Shown here: in pieces, positions 7,248 through 13,302 of the stretch
How positions within the stretch are numbered: position 1 is the first letter of the stretch
Layout of the letters: every line of letters begins with the position of its first letter
Virus record (IMG/VR): IMGVR_UViG_3300046519_000281
Span: 1-23,470 of that record
Length of the DNA stretch: 23,470 nt
Origin: a virus
Strand: one strand, 5' to 3'
Translations under genes and position numbers: made by a program
Notes under the pieces: generated by a model
Databases searched by the model: none
What the model was told of the DNA's origin: nothing
Seen by the model: the letters and a program-made list of their open reading frames with translations, nothing else

Positions 7248-7382
7248 ATGGCACCACGCCACTGGATAATAAGACCCGCTCCGGCGTCTTTACGGACGTG
7301 CGGAGCGGAAACCGGCAGCACTGGCAGGACAACGAACCGGCCGCGCCTCATACGCTACGAGCAACGCATTCCAGATATATGA
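7248..7382 (+). CDS. Possible 44-residue leader peptide or small protein
   Basis: ATG 7248 follows a near-ideal ribosome site (TAGGAGA, five bases upstream of the ATG) and is open for 44 codons to TGA 7380-7382, which overlaps the next ATG as ATGA. The overlap is the same coupling used throughout this phage and argues for translation. Against a conventional gene, the peptide (MAPRHWIIRPAPASL...) has rare codons unlike its neighbours (three ATA in the first and last parts, AGA, AGG, TTA) and contains a perfect RNA hairpin at 7276-7308. It could be a regulatory leader peptide whose translation opens the hairpin. The call is uncertain. Confidence 0.35.
   Translation: MAPRHWIIRPAPASLRTCGAETGSTGRTTNRPRLIRYEQRIPDI
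7276..7308 (+). other. Strong RNA hairpin in the leader of the operon
   Basis: CCGCTCCG (7276-7283) pairs perfectly with CGGAGCGG (7301-7308). An inner stem CGTC/GACG (7285-7288 with 7295-7298) closes the loop TTTACG. There is no following run of T, so it is not a terminator. It lies within the 44-codon frame, 28 bases after its start, where it could slow ribosomes or serve as a protein or RNase site. Confidence 0.55.
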
Positions 7383-7606
7383 CGGGGTTGACGATGCAGG
7401 AGCAAGCAAACGAGTTGATCGAGAGCGCAAAAAGCTGCTCGCTCGCGAGGACGCCGACGGCGCTGCAAGTGCAACGCCTTTCGGAGGCTTTTGCGGAGTA
7501 CCTCGCTTGCCTGCTTGGCGGACCCGTCACGGTGGGATTGCCCGGAGGATTCAGCATCCGGCGCGACGAGGCGGAAGCACAAACCAAGGCCGCATTGCGG
7601 CGATAA
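7379..7606 (+). CDS. Hypothetical small phage protein
   Basis: A 75-residue protein if started at ATG 7379, which overlaps the preceding TGA; the alternative ATG at 7394 has GGGG about eight bases upstream and would give 70 residues (MQEQANELIESAK...). The sequence is helical in the first half (ANELIESAKSC, LQVQRLSEAFAEYLACLL) and ends with a glycine-containing turn (GGPVTVGLPGGF) and a charged tail. No known family. Translation coupling to the upstream small frame, or its own weak site, cannot be distinguished. The next gene starts 14 bases after its stop. Confidence 0.6.
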   Translation: MTGLTMQEQANELIESAKSCSLARTPTALQVQRLSEAFAEYLACLLGGPVTVGLPGGFSIRRDEAEAQTKAALRR

Positions 7607-7619
7607 CGAGGGCCACGCT

Positions 7620-7841
7620 ATGAAGGGGAATCAAGGGCATTCGCCCGTCCGGATAATACCGAGCGAGCCGCGCATCGAAGCGCGCCGCGCAATGGGGCCG
7701 CAAGGCGGCATGATTAAGTGGGCTGTCTACATTGACGGCGTCATCCTGCGCGAGCACGGCAGCGTTATTAAACGCAGCACGCAGCGCGAAGCACTCGAAT
7801 ACGGCCGCGGCTATGCATCGCGGAACGCTCAACAGAAGTGA
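7620..7841 (+). CDS. Hypothetical small phage protein
   Basis: A 73-residue basic protein from ATG 7620 with CGAGGG at a suitable distance. The frame is open further upstream, but those codons overlap the previous gene and lack a site. The centre (MIKWAVYIDGVILREHGSVIKRSTQREALEYGRGYA) looks like a small alpha/beta fold of two or three strands followed by a helix. I do not recognise a family. Its stop at 7839-7841 overlaps a GTG at 7838 that could start the following lipoprotein. Confidence 0.65.
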   Translation: MKGNQGHSPVRIIPSEPRIEARRAMGPQGGMIKWAVYIDGVILREHGSVIKRSTQREALEYGRGYASRNAQQK

Positions 7842-7858
7842 ATCAATCACTCGACAAC

Positions 7859-8140
7859 ATGAAAAAGACCATCATCGTGACGCTGATAGCGTCTCTTACG
7901 GGGTGCGCCAGTTGGTGCGATAACAGCGATGACTACCAGAAGTGCTTGAGCCGCGTGCATACGGCGCAAGCGGTCGGCGCGGCTATCGTTCTCGTCGGCG
8001 CGGTTGCGGTGGCGGCGCGCGCTGCGCACGGCAGCGGAACGAGCGACTATCCCGGTAACTGCCAGTATTCGTGGCAAACGGCGGCCGATGGCTCGCGCTG
8101 CGGTGATCGCGCCGCATCGGTCCGGCCGGGCGGCTATTGA
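7859..8140 (+). CDS. Predicted lipoprotein
   Basis: ATG 7859 gives a 93-residue protein whose N-terminus, MKKTIIVTLIASLTGC, is a textbook lipoprotein signal with lipobox LTGC and modified cysteine at residue 16. A GTG at 7838 would add seven residues and overlaps the previous stop; it is possible but would put residues before the KK pair. A second hydrophobic stretch (AVGAAIVLVGAVAVAARAA) follows around residues 40-58, and the end reads CQYSWQTAADGSRCGDRAASVRPGGY. This Cys-DGSxCGxRAA-Arg-Pro-Gly-Gly ending recurs in short exported proteins of proteobacteria. It would be anchored in the membrane facing the periplasm. The role in infection is unknown. Confidence 0.65.
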   Translation: MKKTIIVTLIASLTGCASWCDNSDDYQKCLSRVHTAQAVGAAIVLVGAVAVAARAAHGSGTSDYPGNCQYSWQTAADGSRCGDRAASVRPGGY

Positions 8141-8160
8141 TTCGAGAGGATTTACACACC

Positions 8161-8634
8161 ATGACGACGAAAAAAGACATACCCGCGGCCGAGCCGCACA
8201 TCGAACTGTTGCGCGAGCTTGTCACCTACGGGCTTTCAACGAGCCTCACGCAGCGCGCACGCGCCGCGGTTGCCGCGTTCGATGCCGCGCCGAGCGACGC
8301 CAAGCCGGTTCTCCGGATCAAAAAGAACGGCCCGTACATCGAGACTGAGCCGACGCAAGAGGCGTTCGACCTGCCGAGCGGCGAGTACGAGCTTTTCACG
8401 CGCCCTGCCCTGCCTGCATGGCGGCCAATTGCGACCGCGCCGCGCGACAACACGATCATCCTCGTTCGATTCGGGCAAGACGGCGTTGCGCAGGCGCGCC
8501 ATAGCGGGCGAACTGACGTGCGTACACCGTGGGAGTTCATCGACGTTCAAGAGGGATGCTTGACCGTCAATTATGCCGTTGACGGACCGGGCGGCCCCTC
8601 GCACTGGATGCCGATGCCGGGAGTCGAAGCGTGA
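8161..8634 (+). CDS. DUF551-domain phage protein
   Basis: A 157-residue protein from ATG 8161 behind GAGAGGA; the frame is open further upstream only from non-ATG codons. The N-terminal half is helical (IELLRELVTYGL, LTQRARAAVAAFDAA). The C-terminal half reads AWRPIATAPRDNTIILVRFG and ends with PSHWMPMPG, the signature of DUF551: a W-P-I/V start, a strand, and a terminal HWMPLP. The domain is common in phage accessory proteins and has no established function that I know of. The stop overlaps a GTG start of the next gene (GTGA). The family call is firm, the role unknown. Confidence 0.75.
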   Translation: MTTKKDIPAAEPHIELLRELVTYGLSTSLTQRARAAVAAFDAAPSDAKPVLRIKKNGPYIETEPTQEAFDLPSGEYELFTRPALPAWRPIATAPRDNTIILVRFGQDGVAQARHSGRTDVRTPWEFIDVQEGCLTVNYAVDGPGGPSHWMPMPGVEA

Positions 8635-9407
8635 GCATCGACCGCCCTTTGTCTGGCGTGGAGGCCGAAATCGCGGCCGTTGTGCCGCTCGTCGTTCGGC
8701 ACAGCGCGCGCATGCCGGGCGTGGACTTCGCCGAGTTGCTTGCGTTCGCGGCAACGGTACACCGCGAGGCGTTGAAACCCGCCGCGCCGACGTGCGCGCA
8801 TCGCCTAGTTGATGCGCGAAACGAGGTCATCAAATCCGGTTATCTGTGTCTCGATTGTGGCGCGGTTTTTGCCGCGGCTGACCATGACGAGCGCCGCACG
8901 CGCGCGACTGAGCAGCAATTGCGCTACGCGCGCAATGCGTTCGAGCGCATCGCCGACGGTCGCGAGCCGGACGCGCCGAAGTTCGCCAAGGTTGCGCTCG
9001 CGCATATCTTTGGGCCGACGCCGACGCCGATGGATGCGAGCGTGATGAAGCGAATCACGACGCCGCTTGAGCCGAGCACGCCCGCCGCCGAATGCTGGTG
9101 CGAGAAGTGCCGCCCGAATACCATCGGGTACATGCGGATGATTGTCTGCCCGGAATGCGGCAACAAGCGCTGTCCAAAAGCGACGAATCACGAGAACGCC
9201 TGTACCGGCTCGAATGAGGTCGGACAGAAAGGCTCGTCATGGGAGCACGTCAAATCGGCAGGCGCGCCGCCCGCACAGCGCGAGGCCATCATCCGGCGTG
9301 CTGTCGGCGCATGGAATCGCGCATGGCCCGCGCAGCTTGAGAGCGGCGTCATGTTCTATGAGGGCGAGCGCATCACACGCGCGGAGTTCGAGAGGTGGGC
9401 GCAATGA
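8631..9407 (+). CDS. Zinc-finger phage protein (CPECGNKRCPKATNH type)
   Basis: A 258-residue protein starting at GTG 8631, which overlaps the previous stop. Two zinc sites are visible: C55-x-H57 with C73-x2-C76 (YLCLDCG), and a larger cluster with C154, C156, C159, C172, C175, C180, H186 and C190. The second cluster contains CPECGNKRCPKATNHENAC followed by TGSNEVGQ, a block I recognise from many phage and prophage hypothetical proteins, usually at their C-terminal half. Between the two lies a helical region (RATEQQLRYARNAFERIADG). A nucleic-acid or protein-binding role is likely but unproven. The stop overlaps ATG 9404 of the next gene. Confidence 0.75.
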   Translation: MSIDRPLSGVEAEIAAVVPLVVRHSARMPGVDFAELLAFAATVHREALKPAAPTCAHRLVDARNEVIKSGYLCLDCGAVFAAADHDERRTRATEQQLRYARNAFERIADGREPDAPKFAKVALAHIFGPTPTPMDASVMKRITTPLEPSTPAAECWCEKCRPNTIGYMRMIVCPECGNKRCPKATNHENACTGSNEVGQKGSSWEHVKSAGAPPAQREAIIRRAVGAWNRAWPAQLESGVMFYEGERITRAEFERWAQ

Positions 9408-9745
9408 GCAAGACACACGTTTTCGAGCGGTTCGACGTGCGCGGCTGCGCGTGCGACGAATGCTTTACCGGCGTCACGGCGCAAGCCGAGTTCGACGGCG
9501 ACTGGGTCAAGGCGCAAGACGCCATCAACCGCGAGGCCGTATTGCAGGCGCAGATTCGCACGCTGGAAGTGCAGTTGAAGGATGCGCGCGCGGCGCACGC
9601 GGCGGACAAAGCCCGGCTCGATTCGCGCTGCATCATGACGACCGGCTATGACGAGTTCGGCGACAAGACGGTAACGGAATGGCGCGGCATCGACCTGCGC
9701 GCCTCCATTGATGCCGCGATGGAAGCGGCGAAGGATCGAGCATGA
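9404..9745 (+). CDS. Coiled-coil hypothetical protein
   Basis: A 113-residue protein from ATG 9404 with an AGGTGG-type site and ATGA overlap with the gene upstream. The N-terminus has a Cys cluster (RGCACDECF, residues 14-21) that may bind metal. The middle (residues 40-75, REAVLQAQIRTLEVQLKD...) is a strong coiled-coil candidate. The C-terminal part contains an aromatic strand segment (TVTEWRGIDLRASIDAAMEAA). No family is recognised. It is followed by the alarmone hydrolase with the usual four-base overlap. Confidence 0.65.
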   Translation: MSKTHVFERFDVRGCACDECFTGVTAQAEFDGDWVKAQDAINREAVLQAQIRTLEVQLKDARAAHAADKARLDSRCIMTTGYDEFGDKTVTEWRGIDLRASIDAAMEAAKDRA

Positions 9746-10272
9746 CCGGATTGGCATACAAGGCGATGATGTTTGCGCGCGCCGCGCACGCGAACCAGAA
9801 GCGCAAATACACAGGGAACCCCTACGCTGACCATCTGGCGGAAGTGGCGGGCATCGTCGCGACTGTAACGAGCGGCCAAACGTTCGTGTCTGCCGAAACC
9901 ATGATCGCAGTCGCATGGCTGCACGACACGGTCGAGGACACCGAGACGAGCGGCGGAGACATTCTCGAACACTTCGGCAGCATGGTATGGCAAGGCGTCA
10001 TGCTGCTGTCGGACCTCGAAACGGAAGGCAACCGGGCGGCGCGCAAAGCGGCGGCGCGCGAGCGCCTTGCGGCGGCCCCGGATTGGGTTCAAACCATCAA
10101 GTGCGCGGACCTGATTAGCAACACGTCGAGCATCGTGCAGCACGATCCGAAATTCGCGGTCGTGTACCTCGAAGAAAAACGGCTGCTGCTCGACGTGCTC
10201 ACGCGTGCGGATCGCGACTTGCATGCGCTCGCAAGCAAGCAATCGGCCATCGACTCAGGGAGCCTGCTGTGA
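9742..10272 (+). CDS. SpoT/MESH1-like HD-domain alarmone hydrolase
   Basis: A 176-residue single-domain HD phosphohydrolase starting at ATG 9742 behind GAAGGAT. The N-terminus AHANQKRKYTGNPYADHL (16-32) matches the RelA/SpoT hydrolase opening, with H31 as first ligand. WLHDTVEDT (59-67) carries the HD pair H61-D62 and the catalytic E65-D66. KCADLISN (120-127) supplies the last metal ligand D123. Full-length RelA/SpoT synthetase and TGS regions are absent, so this is a small alarmone hydrolase of MESH1 type, expected to remove the 3'-pyrophosphate of (p)ppGpp with Mn2+. Lowering the host stringent response during infection is a plausible role; this is inference. The LISN in place of the usual RLHN in the fourth motif is a divergence. 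Confidence 0.85.
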   Translation: MTGLAYKAMMFARAAHANQKRKYTGNPYADHLAEVAGIVATVTSGQTFVSAETMIAVAWLHDTVEDTETSGGDILEHFGSMVWQGVMLLSDLETEGNRAARKAAARERLAAAPDWVQTIKCADLISNTSSIVQHDPKFAVVYLEEKRLLLDVLTRADRDLHALASKQSAIDSGSLL

Positions 10273-10571
10273 CTCAGACATTTGATGAATGGCTCGCGGA
10301 GTTGACCGAATCGGACAAGGCCGAAATGCTGCGCGCGTTTTGGGAGTCGAGCGGCAACGAGGGCGAGGCTGCCATGCAGGCGGCGGCGCGCGACCTGCCC
10401 GAGGAATACGTGCTGCAAATCGAACTCGAACGCGGATCGGGATGGGTGAAATTCCGTGACGCGGACGGCGAGGAGCACGACGGCGATAACAATGCAGATA
10501 CGATGACCGGGCGCATCCGTAGCGCGACCGCTGACGCTATCGAGCACGCAAAGGAGCATGGCAATGGTTGA
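10269..10571 (+). CDS. Acidic hypothetical phage protein
   Basis: A 100-residue very acidic protein from GTG 10269, overlapping the previous stop as GTGA with AGGGAG upstream. The N-terminus (FDEWLAELTESDKAEMLRAFW) and C-terminus (ATADAIEHAKEH) look helical; the middle is strand-like (EYVLQIELERGSGWVKFRDADGE, split by glycines). Nothing is recognised. The strong negative charge is reminiscent of DNA mimics or small inhibitor proteins, but that is speculation. The next gene begins inside its last codons. Confidence 0.65.
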   Translation: MTQTFDEWLAELTESDKAEMLRAFWESSGNEGEAAMQAAARDLPEEYVLQIELERGSGWVKFRDADGEEHDGDNNADTMTGRIRSATADAIEHAKEHGNG

Positions 10572-10866
10572 GATTCATGTCGTGTTTGCCGATACCAACT
10601 ATGACAGCAATCGGCCCCTGAAAGCCTTCGGGAGCGATGAACCGGCGCAAGCATTCGCGCAGCAGTGTCGCGAGTATGACGAGACGTACCATTGGTTCGG
10701 CGACCTGCCGGGCGAAGAGTACGGCGAGTACGAGAAATGGGAAGCGGCTTGGATCGCGGCGCATCCTGCCCTTGCGCACAGCCGCGCGGAAACCTATACG
10801 CGGCCGGATTCGTATAGCGTTGTTCGTGTGCCCTTCGTGCCGAGCACGACAAAGGAGCGGACGTGA
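10564..10866 (+). CDS. Hypothetical phage protein
   Basis: A 100-residue protein. Two ATGs are available; 10564 is preferred because AAAGGAG lies about eight bases before it, whereas it is too close to the ATG at 10558. The N-terminal strand MVEIHVVFADTNYDSN and the helix EPAQAFAQQCREYDE are followed by an aromatic acidic segment (YHWFGDLPGEEYGEYEKWEAAW). No known family. The gene overlaps both neighbours and ends in a GTGA junction with the DUF1643 gene. Confidence 0.65.
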   Translation: MVEIHVVFADTNYDSNRPLKAFGSDEPAQAFAQQCREYDETYHWFGDLPGEEYGEYEKWEAAWIAAHPALAHSRAETYTRPDSYSVVRVPFVPSTTKERT

Positions 10867-11351
10867 GCGCCATCCTGAGCACATGCGGCACGTACCGCTA
10901 TCGCCTCGAACGTGCCATCGAGAACGCGCCTCTGCCGCGCTGCGTGGTGTATATCGGCGTCAATCCGTCCACGGCGGATGCGACGCTCGACGATGCGACC
11001 GTGCGCCGCTGGCGAGGCTTCACGACCCGTTACGGCGGCTCGCGCTTCGTCGTCGGCAACCTGTTCGCATTCCGCGCAACCGACGTGCGCGAGCTTGCGG
11101 CGGCGCGCGATCCGGTCGGGCCTGAGAATGACGAGCACTTGCGCGGCATCATCGAGCAGGCGGATATCGTTGTGCCGTGTTGGGGTCCGCGCGGGAAGGT
11201 TCCGCGCACGCTGCGCTATCGCTATGACGAGGTCGAAAGCCTGCTGCGCGCGTGCGGTAAGCCGGTAAAGGCGTTCGGATTCTCGAAAGACGGCGACCCG
11301 CTGCATCCGCTGATGCTGGCGAACAGCACGCCTTTTGTGGACTGGAAATGA
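10863..11351 (+). CDS. DUF1643-family protein
   Basis: A 162-residue protein from GTG 10863 with AAAGGAG upstream. Family hallmarks are clear: YIGVNPSTADATLDDATVRRW (split around residues 30-50), a following FVVGNLFAFRATD (about 62-74), DPVGPENDEHL (82-92) and a later Rossmann-like strand IVVPCWGPRG. DUF1643 proteins are found in phages and bacteria, about 150-170 residues long; the conserved VNPSTAD loop suggests a nucleotide- or base-handling site, but I know of no established reaction. It is complete in length and in its motifs. The stop overlaps the start of a 56-residue gene. Confidence 0.85.
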   Translation: MSAILSTCGTYRYRLERAIENAPLPRCVVYIGVNPSTADATLDDATVRRWRGFTTRYGGSRFVVGNLFAFRATDVRELAAARDPVGPENDEHLRGIIEQADIVVPCWGPRGKVPRTLRYRYDEVESLLRACGKPVKAFGFSKDGDPLHPLMLANSTPFVDWK

Positions 11352-11518
11352 CGCGCGAGCCGGTCGTCAAAAACGGAAAGGTCGTCGGCCATAACGTGAC
11401 GACTGAGCCGGTCTATATCCGCGTGCGTGACGACCGCGGGTATGAGTCCATCATCCAGATTCATCCGCGCGAGACACGGTTTGAGCCTGCCGCGCGGCAA
11501 GGGAGTTTGATCGAATGA
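11348..11518 (+). CDS. Small hypothetical protein (56 residues)
   Basis: ATG 11348 overlaps the DUF1643 stop (ATGA) and runs 56 codons to TGA 11516-11518, which itself overlaps the ATG of the NinX gene. The product starts MTREPVVKNGKVVGHN and continues as an all-beta-looking, charged peptide (PVYIRVRDDRGYESIIQIHPRETRF). Four-base overlaps at both ends, the unbroken operon and normal codon use make it a convincing gene despite its size. No family is recognised. It lacks its own ribosome site, so translation probably depends on coupling. Confidence 0.65.
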   Translation: MTREPVVKNGKVVGHNVTTEPVYIRVRDDRGYESIIQIHPRETRFEPAARQGSLIE

Positions 11519-11901
11519 AGGTATCTGAACTGACGGGCGAAGCGCTCGATTACTGGGTTGCGCGCGCCGCGAATATCGCCATCAAGCGCCGCGCCGATGG
11601 TTTCCTCTACACAGACGAGGATCATCCGAAGCTGTGGCAACCGTCGAATTTTTGGGACACGGCCGGGCCGATCATCGAGCGCGAGCGCATCGGCATTTTC
11701 GAGGGCGCGCAATGGCCTGAGCCGGGCACGCCGCCCGCGCAGTGGGTCTGGTATGCGTGCGTCGATGGAGCGCCCAACTACGGAACGAATCTCGAATCAT
11801 ACGACCACCCGACAGTGAGCGGTCCGACGCCGCGCATCGCCGCGATGCGGGCATTTGTTGCATCAAAGTTCGGCGAGGAGGTTCCCGATGAAAGTCTCTG
11901 A
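11515..11901 (+). CDS. NinX-like protein (DUF2591), copy 1
   Basis: A 128-residue protein from ATG 11515 with AAGGGAG upstream. It begins MKVSELTGEALDYWVARA, has AGPIIERERIGIF in the middle and ends TPRIAAMRAFVASKFGEEVPDE. These three blocks define the DUF2591/NinX family of lambdoid phage nin regions and of many other phages. The usual size is about 100-140 residues, so this is a complete member. The function is unknown. The downstream copy shares all three blocks and starts within the last five codons of this gene. Confidence 0.85.
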   Translation: MKVSELTGEALDYWVARAANIAIKRRADGFLYTDEDHPKLWQPSNFWDTAGPIIERERIGIFEGAQWPEPGTPPAQWVWYACVDGAPNYGTNLESYDHPTVSGPTPRIAAMRAFVASKFGEEVPDESL

Positions 11902-12229
11902 ACTGAGCGGCGCGCTGCTCGACTACTGGGTCGCGCGGGCGAACGGATGGACACGCAAGGCGGGCGCATGGGTTGATTCGCAGGGCGTCGAGCAGTACGC
12001 ACCCGCGGTTTGCTACGATCCTTCGCACGCTTGGGAGCTTGCCGGACCGATCATCGAGCGCGAGAGCATTGACCTCGTCGCATGGGATGCGCAAATGGAT
12101 ATGGCGTGGTGCGGGGCGCGAAAAGTCGGCGACCGAACGATCAAGACGTTCGGCCCGACGCCGCGCATCGCCGCCATGCGCTCCTTTGTCGCCAGCAAAT
12201 TCGGCGATACAGTACCGGACGAACAATAA
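11888..12229 (+). CDS. NinX-like protein (DUF2591), copy 2
   Basis: A 113-residue protein from ATG 11888, preceded by GGAGG and overlapping the end of copy 1 by 14 bases. MKVSELSGALLDYWVARANG, LAGPIIERESIDLV and TPRIAAMRSFVASKFGDTVPDEQ repeat the family blocks. The two copies differ in the variable centre: this one has WTRKAGAWVDSQGVEQYAP, the other a different insert. It therefore looks like an old tandem duplication that has diverged rather than a recent copy. An ATG further upstream at 11855 is inside copy 1 and lacks support. Confidence 0.85.
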   Translation: MKVSELSGALLDYWVARANGWTRKAGAWVDSQGVEQYAPAVCYDPSHAWELAGPIIERESIDLVAWDAQMDMAWCGARKVGDRTIKTFGPTPRIAAMRSFVASKFGDTVPDEQ

Positions 12230-12260
12230 CCGCCCGAAAGGGCATCACGAGGGACCAACC

Positions 12261-12512
12261 ATGAAAAGAACCATCATCGCCGCCCTGCTCGCCGCCACGC
12301 TGGCCGCGTGTGCATCACAGCCGGATATCGACTACATGAGCCGGCAGGAAGTGTCCTCCGCCATCAGCGATTGCGAGAATGCCGGGCAGCGCGCGACCGT
12401 GACCTACACGAAGGCCGATTGGCGCGGCAAAAAAGTTGTGTTGCCGGTCGACGTGCAATGCGCACCGCGCGGGCCGGGCAACTATCGAGTCGGGCTGCAG
12501 CGCGACGAGTAA
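12261..12512 (+). CDS. Predicted small lipoprotein
   Basis: An 83-residue protein from ATG 12261 behind GAGGGA. The N-terminus MKRTIIAALLAATLAAC is a lipoprotein signal peptide with lipobox LAAC and modified Cys17. The mature part is about 67 residues with two more cysteines (SDCENAGQ and DVQCAP), probably disulphide-linked, and strand-like segments (RATVTYTKADW, KKVVLPVDV). It is the last gene of the long rightward operon and is followed directly by a terminator. Phage lipoproteins of this size include superinfection-exclusion factors and outer-membrane spanins; no Rz-type partner is visible here, so the role is open. Confidence 0.7.
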   Translation: MKRTIIAALLAATLAACASQPDIDYMSRQEVSSAISDCENAGQRATVTYTKADWRGKKVVLPVDVQCAPRGPGNYRVGLQRDE

Positions 12513-12536
12513 CGCGCCGCCACGGCATAGCCTTCC

Positions 12537-12575
12537 GGGCGCTCCCCTGCATAAGGGCAGCGCCCGTTTTCATTC
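12537..12575 (+). terminator. Intrinsic terminator of the 7248-12512 operon
   Basis: GGGCGCT (12537-12543) pairs perfectly with AGCGCCC (12559-12565), followed by GTTTTC. It lies 25 bases after the lipoprotein stop and between convergent genes. The T-run is on the plus strand, so it mainly ends rightward transcription. Confidence 0.75.
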
Positions 12576-12758
12576 CAGCGCGGTTTTCATGAGCACGGCA
12601 AGGCGCAGGTATTCGCCGACCCACTTAGGGAAGCGCGAGCGCCGCACCCATCGGCTTACTGTGGTCGGATCGACGCCAAGGCGGCGCGCGAACTCAGCTT
12701 GCGACCATCCGAGTGCCGCGAGCGAGTGAGAGAAATCGGACGTTTTCATGCCGGCCAT
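12570..12758 (-). CDS. Miniature Cro/XRE-type repressor
   Basis: A 62-residue protein if started at ATG 12758 (MAGMKTS); ATG 12749 would give 59 residues. Nearly the whole protein is a helix-turn-helix: LGWSQAEFARRLGVDPTTVSRWVRRSRFP, with the two HTH helices at about residues 18-25 and 29-38, followed by one more helix. This size and layout match Cro-like phage repressors. No good ribosome site precedes either ATG. A -10-like TATTTT at 12770-12765 would place the transcript start at the ATG of 12758, so a leaderless mRNA is possible. The gene faces away from the large RNA at 12828 and its upstream region holds two operator-like palindromes. Autoregulation and control of the RNA are therefore likely inferences. 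Confidence 0.75.
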   Translation of the reverse strand: MAGMKTSDFSHSLAALGWSQAEFARRLGVDPTTVSRWVRRSRFPKWVGEYLRLAVLMKTALE

Positions 12759-12764
12759 CTTAGC

Positions 12765-12821
12765 AAAATACAAACATTTCTATCGGCCGATATAGGCATT
12801 TGAATATTCCGGCGTTATACT
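12765..12821. promoter_or_regulatory. Divergent operator pair and promoter of the large RNA
   Basis: Two related imperfect palindromes, both with spacer CATT, lie two helical turns apart: ACAAA-CATT-TCTAT (12770-12783) and ATAGG-CATT-TGAAT (12792-12805). Both resemble the ATAGA-N4-TCTAT operator at 1651 and 23270. A rightward promoter TAGGCA (12793-12798), 17 bases, TATACT (12816-12821) overlaps the second palindrome and predicts a start at about 12828, the first base of the first long stem of the RNA. The leftward regulator gene would be served from the same region. Confidence 0.6.
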
Positions 12822-12942
12822 GGCCTCGCTTTCAGACAAGGCGCTCAGTCGCACGTAAGCGGCGAGGCTTCGGACCGCTATCCGAGGTTCTCAACCAGAG
12901 TCCGTCGAGTCGGAAACGATGCCACGCGATGCGCGTCTGAAA

Positions 12943-13067
12943 GCACTCTCACGCCAAGGCGTTCGGCGGTGGTCGGTGGGCGCGGCCACAAACGACACTT
13001 AACTGCGCGATTCCTTGTGAACTACGCTGCCATATGCGAGCGTTGAGCGCCTTGGACGTGAGAGTGC
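12943..13067 (+). repeat. RNA domain A (first of two homologous stem domains)
   Basis: The outer stem GCACTCTCACG (12943-12953) pairs with CGTGAGAGTGC (13057-13067). It continues, after one unpaired A at 13056, as CCAAGGCGTTC (12954-12964) with GAGCGCCTTGG (13045-13055). The interior holds TTCGGCGGTGGTC and, near the 3' side, GCTGCCATATGCGAGCG, both shared with domain B. The total helix is 22 base pairs with one T-G wobble. Confidence 0.8.
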
Positions 13068-13198
13068 TATCGAACCCGAAAGGGTCTAGGAGCCAACGGC
13101 GGGGTTTGCGTCCCGCCCACTCTCTACGGGCTATGTGTCGCAGCGTAGCCGCCAGTGGTAACGCAGTGATGCGCCCCTGACAGCCCGGAAAGCACGGG

Positions 13199-13302
13199 CA
13201 TCCTCACGCCGAGGCATTCGGCGGCGGTCCGTGGGCGGGGCCGCGTAGACAAATTCCGGACGCTGCCATATGCGAGCGCTGAATGTCTCGGACGTGAGGG
13301 TG
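13199..13302 (+). repeat. RNA domain B (second homologous stem domain)
   Basis: CATCCTCACG (13199-13208) pairs with CGTGAGGGTG (13293-13302), and CCGAGGCATTC (13209-13219) with GAATGTCTCGG (13281-13291), again with a single unpaired A (13292) at the same place as in domain A. The interior blocks TTCGGCGGCGGTC and GCTGCCATATGCGAGCG match domain A, while the apical part is about 20 bases shorter. Base changes relative to A keep all pairs. Confidence 0.8.

Noticed and set aside
6825-7262. A 145-codon minus-strand frame over the 6737-7190 stretch
   Set aside because: The product is low-complexity and Arg/Ser-rich. The frame reads straight through several perfect hairpins and lacks a start signal.
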